A DNA stretch of 6,422 bases from an uncultured bacterium (GTDB lineage Bacteria > Patescibacteriota > Minisyncoccia > Phycocordibacterales > PALSA-1337): NCBI GenBank assembly GCA_903876465.1, contig CAIRAF010000038.1, positions 1 to 6,422 of the forward strand. The letters are read 5' to 3'. The notes below the pieces were generated by a model. The model searched no databases. It was given only the letters and a program-made list of their open reading frames with translations, and had not been told where the DNA came from. A program made the translations under genes and the position numbers. Shown here one piece after another: positions 1 through 5,000 of the stretch (positions are counted from its first letter, which is position 1; each line of letters opens with the position of its first letter).

Positions 1-1
1 A

Positions 2-289
2 TCCAAATACACCTTCTACCGTACTCTCAAGGTTGGATCAACTGGTGCTGATGTTAAAGCACTACAGCAATTTCTAAATAATCACAGTATCTACGTTGCC
101 ACTTCAGGTACTGGTTCATACGGTAACGAAACAACTTATTACGGGAAAGCGACAGCTGCAGCAATCTCAAGATTCCAGGAGACTAATGCAAGCACAGTAC
201 TTGCTCCGTACGGTCTAGTATCAGGAACAGGTAATTTTGGCCCAGCGACCATGAAACTAGTTAATGCAATGATAGTGGCTGGAAAATAA
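2..289 (+). CDS. Peptidoglycan-binding domain protein, C-terminal fragment
   Basis: Only the last 95 codons are in the window; the start lies upstream. The frame is open from base 2 and ends at TAA 287-289. The visible part is one peptidoglycan-binding type 1 (PG_binding_1-like) module: it opens with an L-K-V-G-S-T-G-A-D-V-K-A-L-Q-Q-F-L-N signature (visible residues 9-26), continues through Y-Y-G-K-A-T-A-A-A-I-S-R-F-Q, and closes with G-T-G-N-F-G-P-A-T near the C-terminus. The long spacing and the A-P-Y-G-L segment before the final G-x-G-x-x-G-P-x-T resemble versions seen at the C-termini of many secreted Parcubacteria proteins (recalled family knowledge). The module probably anchors an exported protein to the cell wall; the function of the missing N-terminal part cannot be told. 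No clear terminator follows it. Its downstream neighbour khpA appears to have its own promoter, so the two are probably separate units. Confidence 0.85.
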   Translation, partial: SKYTFYRTLKVGSTGADVKALQQFLNNHSIYVATSGTGSYGNETTYYGKATAAAISRFQETNASTVLAPYGLVSGTGNFGPATMKLVNAMIVAGK

Positions 290-302
290 TTGTAGTTAAT
301 AG

Positions 303-330
303 TTGACCTTCAGTATTGATTTGTTACACT
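303..330 (+). promoter_or_regulatory. Promoter with extended -10 for khpA
   Basis: A -35 element TTGACC (303-308) is followed by a 16-base spacer and the -10 element TACACT (325-330). The TG of an extended -10 sits at 322-323. The expected transcription start is near 337, giving khpA a leader of about 47 bases. This is a match to the housekeeping sigma factor consensus by eye; no start site has been mapped. Confidence 0.55.
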
Positions 331-337
331 GATGTCA

Positions 338-353
338 GTACAGCGAACTGTAC
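338..353 (+). promoter_or_regulatory. Hairpin at the predicted 5' end of khpA mRNA
   Basis: GTACAG (338-343), loop CGAA and CTGTAC (348-353) form a perfect six-base-pair stem. It begins within one or two bases of the start site predicted from the 303-330 promoter, so it would cap the 5' end of the mRNA, as stabilising 5' hairpins do. No T-tract follows directly, so I do not read it as a terminator of the upstream gene, although a weak role there cannot be excluded. Confidence 0.45.
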
Positions 354-383
354 AATTTATAAGTTTTATCTTTAACGAATAAA

Positions 384-761
384 ATGCAAGCAGATCAGCA
401 ATTCCTCGAGTACGTCATCAAAGCTTTAGTAGATGTTCCAGATCAAGTCAAAGTCGTCCGTACAGTAGATGAGATGGGAGTACTTCTTACTCTCGAAGTT
501 AGTGCCGCAGATATGGGTAAAATTATTGGCCGTCAAGGTAATACTGCCAAGTCCATCCGCACACTTCTTCGTGTGGTCGGTATGAAAAATAATAGTCGTG
601 TCAATCTCAAGATTAATGAACCTGTTGGTGGTCTCAAGTCAGCAGAACGAATGGCATCTGCTGGTACCGCAAATGCAGCAACAGCTCCTGTGGCACCACT
701 ATCATCATCACCTGTTACTAAGTCTCTAGATGACGCTATGGCAGATCTCAAATTGGAATAG
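384..761 (+). CDS. khpA: KhpA-type KH-domain RNA-binding protein
   Basis: A 125-residue protein whose first ~82 residues are a single KH domain of the KhpA (YlqC) family. The nucleic-acid-binding loop is explicit: G-K-I-I-G-R-Q-G-N-T-A-K at residues 45-56, with the GxxG at 49-52, followed by the S-I-R-T-L-L helix and the final strand R-V-N-L-K-I at 72-77. KhpA proteins are small cytoplasmic RNA binders that in several bacteria act with KhpB and influence mRNA stability and cell envelope growth. The typical length is about 75-85 residues. Here a further ~43 residues follow, rich in Ala, Ser, Pro and Thr (about 92-113) and ending in an acidic/hydrophobic segment D-D-A-M-A-D-L-K-L-E. The ATG has no SD motif; the bases before it are A-rich (ACGAATAAA). 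In many bacteria khpA lies in an rpsP-khpA-rimM-trmD-rplS cluster. Only trmD is kept nearby, beyond a terminator and a structured intergenic region. Confidence 0.9.
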   Translation: MQADQQFLEYVIKALVDVPDQVKVVRTVDEMGVLLTLEVSAADMGKIIGRQGNTAKSIRTLLRVVGMKNNSRVNLKINEPVGGLKSAERMASAGTANAATAPVAPLSSSPVTKSLDDAMADLKLE

Positions 762-780
762 TTTTAAATTAGATATATTG

Positions 781-815
781 AAACAAGAAATGGGTTAAAT
801 GCCCATTTTTTGTTT
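781..815 (+). terminator. Intrinsic terminator after khpA
   Basis: The left arm 781-794 and right arm 802-815 can pair over 14 base pairs with one G-T wobble, around a seven-base loop (795-801). The GGG/CCC core lies next to the loop and the right arm carries six consecutive T (806-811). This strongly suggests Rho-independent termination of khpA. The arms are A/T-rich apart from the core, so the mirrored hairpin has an A-tract/T-tract form that could also work on the other strand. Confidence 0.85.
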
Positions 816-838
816 GTATGAAATGGCTATGATAGAAT
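810..838 (+). promoter_or_regulatory. Promoter of the trmD-upstream RNA
   Basis: The -10 element TAGAAT (833-838) is preceded by TGA (830-832), giving an extended -10. At a 17-base spacing lies TTGTTT (810-815), a half-match to the -35 consensus that is embedded in the right arm of the khpA terminator. The expected start is near 845. The -10 is convincing and the -35 weak. Confidence 0.5.
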
Positions 839-896
839 ACTCAGCCGTCGTTCATTTTTAACTTCTTTATTAAACATTTTTAGACACAAAGGAGGT

Positions 897-998
897 ATGT
901 TACGTAAAAAAGCATTTCGCCTAACACGTAAGTTAGTTTTCATGATTGTGAGCAATTCTCACAACATCGGCCCGTTCATAAGCCGTATCTTCAGTTAA
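897..998 (+). CDS. Possible 33-residue basic peptide, uncertain
   Basis: ATG at 897 opens a frame of 33 codons ending at TAA 996-998. The peptide starts M-L-R-K-K-A-F-R-L-T-R-K, very basic, followed by a short hydrophobic stretch (L-V-F-M-I-V, residues 13-18). No family is recognised. For it: a perfect nine-base SD at 888-896 and its own promoter. Against it: only one base separates GGAGG from the ATG, much shorter than the usual 5-9 bases, no start codon sits at the normal distance, and three potential hairpins lie within the frame. It could be a regulatory leader peptide whose translation affects the 1029-1058 terminator, or not be translated at all. Confidence 0.25.
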   Translation: MLRKKAFRLTRKLVFMIVSNSHNIGPFISRIFS

Positions 999-1028
999 TT
1001 ATTGTTGAAATATGACAACAATCGCAAT

Positions 1029-1058
1029 CCGTGGTACAGTAAGTGCCACGGTTTTTTT
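1029..1058 (+). terminator. Strong intrinsic terminator just before trmD
   Basis: CCGTGGTAC (1029-1037) pairs with GTGCCACGG (1043-1051) over nine base pairs with one wobble, around loop AGTAA, and is followed directly by seven T (1052-1058). The form is textbook. Its position is odd: the trmD ATG is at 1067, so transcripts from upstream must read through it to express trmD. The arrangement suggests conditional termination (attenuation), or the end of an independent RNA with trmD expressed from leakage. Confidence 0.8.
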
Positions 1059-1066
1059 ATTGCAAA

Positions 1067-1798
1067 ATGATCACTTATCACCTTATAACTTTATTTCCAG
1101 AAAGCGTTGAGCCATATGTTAACTCTTCGATTCTTAAACGTGCGCAAGAAAAGGGGATTATCGCTATTAAATATTACAATCCTAGGGATTTTGTAGTTGG
1201 AAAAGACGGAAAAATTCCAAAGAATGCTGATGAATTAACTTATTCGGAGAAAAGAGTTGATAATCGTCCATATGGAGGAGGGCCTGGTATGGTTATAGAA
1301 GCAATGCCAATTATCCGAGCAATTGAGTTAGCTGTTGGAAAGAAAATTCGCACAACTAAAAATAAAACAAAAGTTAAAATTGTTTTTTTTAGTCCCGCTG
1401 GAAGACAGTTTACAAATGAAATGGCAGAAAGTTTTAAAAAATACACAGATATAGTTTTTGTTTGTGGTCGTTATGAGGGCATTGATGCTCGCGTAAAGAA
1501 AGCCTTTCCAATGATAGATATTTCAGTCGGTCCTTATGTTTTAACTGGCGGGGAATTACCAGCCATGATTATGATTGATACTATCACTCGTCGCATTCCA
1601 GATGTTCTGGGTCATTATGATTCGGTTGAAGAAAACCGTATCGCAAGTCCTGATGTTTATACACGACCTGAAGTTATTGAGTATAAAGGTAAGAAGTATC
1701 GTGTTCCAAAGGTCCTTTTAAGCGGAAATCATAAGGAAATGGAGAAGTGGAAAACGGCAGTTCTGGCCGAAGGTGACCAGAAAAAGCGTAGTAAGTAG
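1067..1798 (+). CDS. trmD: tRNA (guanine-37-N1)-methyltransferase TrmD
   Basis: TrmD uses S-adenosylmethionine to methylate N1 of guanosine 37 next to the anticodon, preventing +1 frameshifting; it works as a knotted SPOUT-class homodimer. The 243-residue product has the expected start M-I-T-Y-H-L-I-T-L-F-P-E and the family motifs in order: D-N-R-P-Y-G-G-G-P-G-M-V (65-76), F-F-S-P-A-G-R (107-113), V-C-G-R-Y-E-G-I-D-A-R-V (132-143), V-L-T-G-G-E-L-P-A (158-166) and V-L-L-S-G-N-H (216-222). The Arg (175) and Asp (185) matching the catalytic pair described in Haemophilus/E. coli TrmD are present. Differences: the usual S-I-G-D-Y reads S-V-G-P-Y (153-157), the linker between Arg and Asp is about five residues shorter, and the usual G-L-L-D before Y-T-R-P is not kept. 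A GTG at 1043 in frame is rejected as start because it lies in the terminator hairpin. There is no SD. Leucine codons are TTA, CTT and CTG, with no CTC, unlike rpoB. rplS does not follow. Confidence 0.96.
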   Translation: MITYHLITLFPESVEPYVNSSILKRAQEKGIIAIKYYNPRDFVVGKDGKIPKNADELTYSEKRVDNRPYGGGPGMVIEAMPIIRAIELAVGKKIRTTKNKTKVKIVFFSPAGRQFTNEMAESFKKYTDIVFVCGRYEGIDARVKKAFPMIDISVGPYVLTGGELPAMIMIDTITRRIPDVLGHYDSVEENRIASPDVYTRPEVIEYKGKKYRVPKVLLSGNHKEMEKWKTAVLAEGDQKKRSK

Positions 1799-1816
1799 TA
1801 ATAGCGCGATAAACCC

Positions 1817-1845
1817 TTGACAGTTAATGGTCAGTCTGATAGGCT
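1817..1845 (+). promoter_or_regulatory. Strong promoter upstream of rpoB
   Basis: A perfect -35 TTGACA (1817-1822), a 17-base spacer and the -10 TAGGCT (1840-1845), with the extended -10 bases TGA at 1837-1839. The expected start is near 1852. This is the best promoter in the window and sits about 230 bases before the rpoB start, so rpoB and the genes after it probably have a long 5' leader. No terminator is visible between trmD and this promoter. Confidence 0.75.
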
Positions 1846-1851
1846 CTCTCT

Positions 1852-1999
1852 AACTTCGCAGATTGAGTTCTGCCGTGCCATTCCGAAAGGAAGGCCAAAG
1901 CGGAGGATTACAAAGGCTTAAAATTGATCCTACCCACAGTGCATATAACACTTTTCGTGTAATGCGTATGTAATAAACCGTCCTCGAACGGGTATTTTT
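1852..1999 (+). ncRNA. Candidate structured leader or small RNA upstream of rpoB
   Basis: From the predicted start to a T-tract, about 148 bases fold by eye into successive elements. H1: GCAGA/TCTGC (1858-1873). H2: GCC-A-TTCC with GGAA-GGC around a GAAA tetraloop (1877-1895). H3: GGAGGAT (1902-1908) with ATCCTACC (1927-1934, one bulge), which hides an SD-like GGAGG. H4: a long imperfect stem 1936-1971 with apical ACAC/GTGT. Last comes the CCGT/ACGG hairpin (1978-1991) with TTTTT at 1995-1999. CCG (1873-1875) and CGG (1901-1903) could enclose H2, competing with H1 and H3 for a few bases. No start codon lies at a useful distance from GGAGG. I recognise no known family, and the L10 leader, SRP RNA and c-di-GMP-I patterns do not fit. 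It could be a regulatory leader controlling RNA polymerase genes, or an independent RNA. Confidence 0.45.
1978..1999 (+). terminator. Weak terminator-like hairpin in the rpoB leader
   Basis: CCGT (1978-1981) and ACGG (1988-1991) pair around a six-base loop, and five T follow at 1995-1999 after a short GTA. An alternative pairing with a bulged G extends it by A-T. The stem is short, so termination would be partial, as expected of an attenuator before essential genes. rpoB begins 76 bases after the T-tract. Confidence 0.4.
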
Positions 2000-2043
2000 C
2001 GTTGTCTCTGAATTTTGTTTACGTAGTTTGTCCGGAATTTATT

Positions 2044-2057
2044 TTAATAATTATTAA
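2044..2057. repeat. AT-only 14-base palindrome before rpoB
   Basis: TTAATAATTATTAA is a perfect palindrome 18 bases before the rpoB ATG, in a region (2001-2075) with no SD and very high A+T. It may be an unstructured ribosome landing zone, a weak hairpin, or a protein-binding site. TTGTCT (2002-2007) and TAGTTT (2024-2029) could be a weak second promoter, but the match is poor. Confidence 0.35.
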
Positions 2058-2075
2058 GAACTTAACTTTATCAAT

Positions 2076-5000
2076 ATGCATACAACCACTCACGTTTCGA
2101 CAGGTCCTCGTCCAAAGAAATATTTTTCACGTTACCAAGTTCCACTCGCTCCAATGCCAAATTTGGTGGAGTCACAGTTGACTTCTTTTGCAAGTCTTCT
2201 TGATCATGGTTTCGGTAATCTTTTGAAGGAATTTGCGCCAATTTCCGATTATGCCGGAAAGAAATTTGATCTCTCGATGGGTGGTATCGAGCTTGTTCGT
2301 CCAAAGTTTGACGAACATTATGCAAAGGTCAATAAACTCAACTATGAGGGTCAGATCAAGGTTAAAGTTGTCCTCAAGAACAAGACACTCAATGTGGTCA
2401 AAGAGCAAGAAATGTTCCTTGCAGATATTCCTCTCATGACTGATCATGGAACATTCATAATCAATGGTGTTGAGCGTGTTATTGCTCCTCAACTCGCTCG
2501 TTCATTCGGAATTTTCTTTACTTCAAATGAAGTTAAGGGAAAAAACTATTTTGGTGCAAAAGTTATCCCAGCCCGTGGTGTATGGATGGAAATAGAAATG
2601 GATACTGACGGAACCATCCTTTGTCGTATTGATCGTAAGAGAAAATTCCCAATCACTTCACTTATGCGAGTATTGGGTGCGAGTACAAATGATGCTATTT
2701 CTGATCTCTTTAAGGGTAATCCAGAAGTAAAGAAAGTTGTTGATCTTACTTTAGCTAAAGATCATGCCAAGACTGTTGATGAGGCATATATGGAGATTCA
2801 CAAGCGTCTACGTGATGGTGATCTCGCTACTGCAGAAAATGCACGTTCATTCATCCAGACTATTCTAAAAGCTGATCGTTATGATATCTCACGTGTTGGT
2901 CGTTTCCGTTTCAACAAGCGTTTCGGTAAGTCTATGGAGGAAAAAGATCTCGAACGTCGCACTATTTCTCTCGATGACATCGTTACCACAATAGGACATA
3001 TCGTTACACTTTCTGTTACACCTGATATGCAACCTGATGACATCGACCACCTCGGTAGTCGTCGTGTTCGTTATGTTGGTGAACTCCTCGAACAGCGTAT
3101 TCGTCTTGGCCTTACACAGATGAAGCGTAACATTCAGGACAAAATGTCTACGGTTGAGCCAGATGTCACTTTACCTGTTTCATTTATTTATCCTCGACCA
3201 CTCCAGGCTCGTATCAAGGAATTTTTCACTACAAACCAGTTGTCTCAGTTCATGGCCCAGGAAAACGTTCTTGCCGAAATTGAACACCTTCGAACTCTAA
3301 CCGCTCTCGGTCCCGGAGGTCTTTCTCGTGAACGTGCCGGTTTCGAAGTTCGTGACGTGCACCCATCTCACTATGGCCGTCTATGTCCTATCCATACTCC
3401 AGAAGGTCCAAACATCGGTCTCGTTCTTCGTTTGACCGCCTATGCTCGTATCAATGAATTTGGCATGATTGAAACTCCTTATGCCAAGGTCAAGAACGGT
3501 ATTGTTACAAAAGAAATTCAGTATATGAACGCTTTGGAAGAAGAGAATTTCCGTATTGCTCACGCTGCTACCCCTTATAATGCTGAAGGAAAAATAACTG
3601 GCGACGAAGTTGAGGTTCGTATCAATGGTAGTCCAGCTCTTGCAACAGCTAAGGAAGTTGACTATATCGACATTGCAACAAACCAAGCCTTTTCTATTGC
3701 TACATCTCTCATCCCATTCCTTAACCACGATGATGCGAACCGCGCATTGATGGGATCAAACATGCAGAAGCAGGCTACACCTTGTCTAGTTCCAGAAGCT
3801 CCAGTTGTTGCTACTGGTATTGAAGCAAAGGCGGTTATCGACACAGGTCGTGTCATTGTTGCTCAAGAAGAAGGAGAAATCACTGAAGTCGATGCAAAAA
3901 AGATTGTCTTTAAATCAAAGAAAACTGGAAAGAACCATGAATATAATTTGGTTCTCTTCTCACGAACAAATGGTTTTACGGTATTCCATCAGCGTCCTAT
4001 CGTTTCAGTTGGTGATAAGGTTAAGAAAGGAGATATTCTCGCTGACACGTCTACTTCTGATAAGGGTGAGATTGCTCTTGGTCATAATGCACTTGTTGCA
4101 TTTATGTCATGGTCTGGATCAAACTACGAAGACGCCATCATTCTTTCAGAACGTGTAGTTAAAAATTCAAAGTGGAGTTCAATTCATATAGAAGAGTTCG
4201 TTGTGAATGTTCGTGACACGAAGCTTGGTCCAGAGGTTACAACTTGTGATATTCCAAACGTTGGTGAAGCAAAGCTCAAGAACCTCACAGAGGAAGGTAT
4301 AGTACGTATTGGTGCCGAAGTTCGTCCTGGTGATATCCTCGTCGGTAAGATTTCTCCAAAAGGTGAGACACAACTTACTCCTGAAGAGCGTCTCCTCCGT
4401 TCTATTTTCGGTGAAAAGGCTCGCGATGTTAAGGATACCTCAAAGCGCATGGAGAACGGCAAACGTGGTCGTGTTATTTCAGTCAAGATATTCTCACGCG
4501 AAAAGGGTGACAAGCTCGAGAGTGGAATTATAAAGAAAATTTATATTGAAGTTGCTCAAGTTCGTAATGTGTCAGTTGGTGACAAGATGGCCGGACGTCA
4601 CGGTAACAAAGGTGTTATTTCAAAGATTCTTCCAGAAGAAGATATGCCATATATGGAAGATGGAACACCAATCGATGTCATTCTAACTCCTCTCGGTGTG
4701 CCATCGCGTATGAACCTCGGTCAGATTCTCGAATTGCACCTTGGTCTCGCTGCTTATACTCTCGGATATCAAGCCATCGTTCCTCCATTCGTAGGAGCAA
4801 CTGATGCAGAAATTAAAGAAGAACTCGTCAAAGCAGGTTATGATGCATCAGGAAAAATGAAACTCCGCGATGGTCGCACTGGTGATCATTTCCAGCAACC
4901 TATCGCTGTTGGTTATATGTATATTCTCAAACTTCACCACATGGTTGAAGATAAGATTCACATGCGTTCAATTGGTCCTTACTCTCTCATTACTCAACAG

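Larger units (their letters stand above)
845..1058 (+). ncRNA. Candidate structured leader or small RNA upstream of trmD
   Basis: The segment runs from the start predicted by the 810-838 promoter to the T-tract at 1052-1058, about 214 bases. Five consecutive hairpins can be drawn by eye: CTAAC/GTTAG (921-936), TTGTGAG/CTCACAA (946-964), CGGC/GCCG (968-985), ATTGTTG/CAACAAT (1001-1022) and the terminator stem 1029-1051. The first three lie inside a possible 33-codon frame (897-998). The segment also holds AAAGGAGGT (888-896), a perfect complement of the 3' end of bacterial 16S rRNA. No known class (tmRNA, 6S, SRP RNA, RNase P RNA, common riboswitches) is recognised. It may be a stand-alone RNA, or an attenuator leader of trmD, whose start is only 8 bases beyond the T-tract and which has no other visible promoter. 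In many bacteria rimM would occupy this place. Confidence 0.45.

Noticed and set aside
946..964. TTGTGAG-CAATT-CTCACAA resembles a symmetric lac-type operator.
   Set aside because: It lies about 100 bases inside the transcribed segment among other hairpins, with no repressor gene or sugar gene near; an RNA stem explains it as well.
1043..1066. GTG at 1043 as an in-frame upstream start of trmD, adding eight residues.
   Set aside because: It lies within the right arm of the terminator hairpin and its T-tract, and the ATG at 1067 gives the normal TrmD N-terminus.
1877..1906. The GAAA-capped hairpin followed by CCAAAGCGGAGG looked like a piece of SRP RNA or of a c-di-GMP-I riboswitch.
   Set aside because: The conserved GGTCAGG and GGAAGCAGCC parts of SRP RNA are missing, and the paired second arm and sequence core of the c-di-GMP-I aptamer are not present.
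1912..1962. A possible short frame starting at TTG 1924 behind GGAGG in the rpoB leader.
   Set aside because: Spacing of 17 bases from GGAGG is too long, only 12 codons are encoded, and the bases take part in predicted stems.
3381..3728. A 115-codon open frame on the minus strand within rpoB, and similar minus-strand frames at 4184-4513 and 2172-2492.
   Set aside because: They are antisense to strongly conserved rpoB coding sequence, show no recognisable domain, and are explained by its codon bias.
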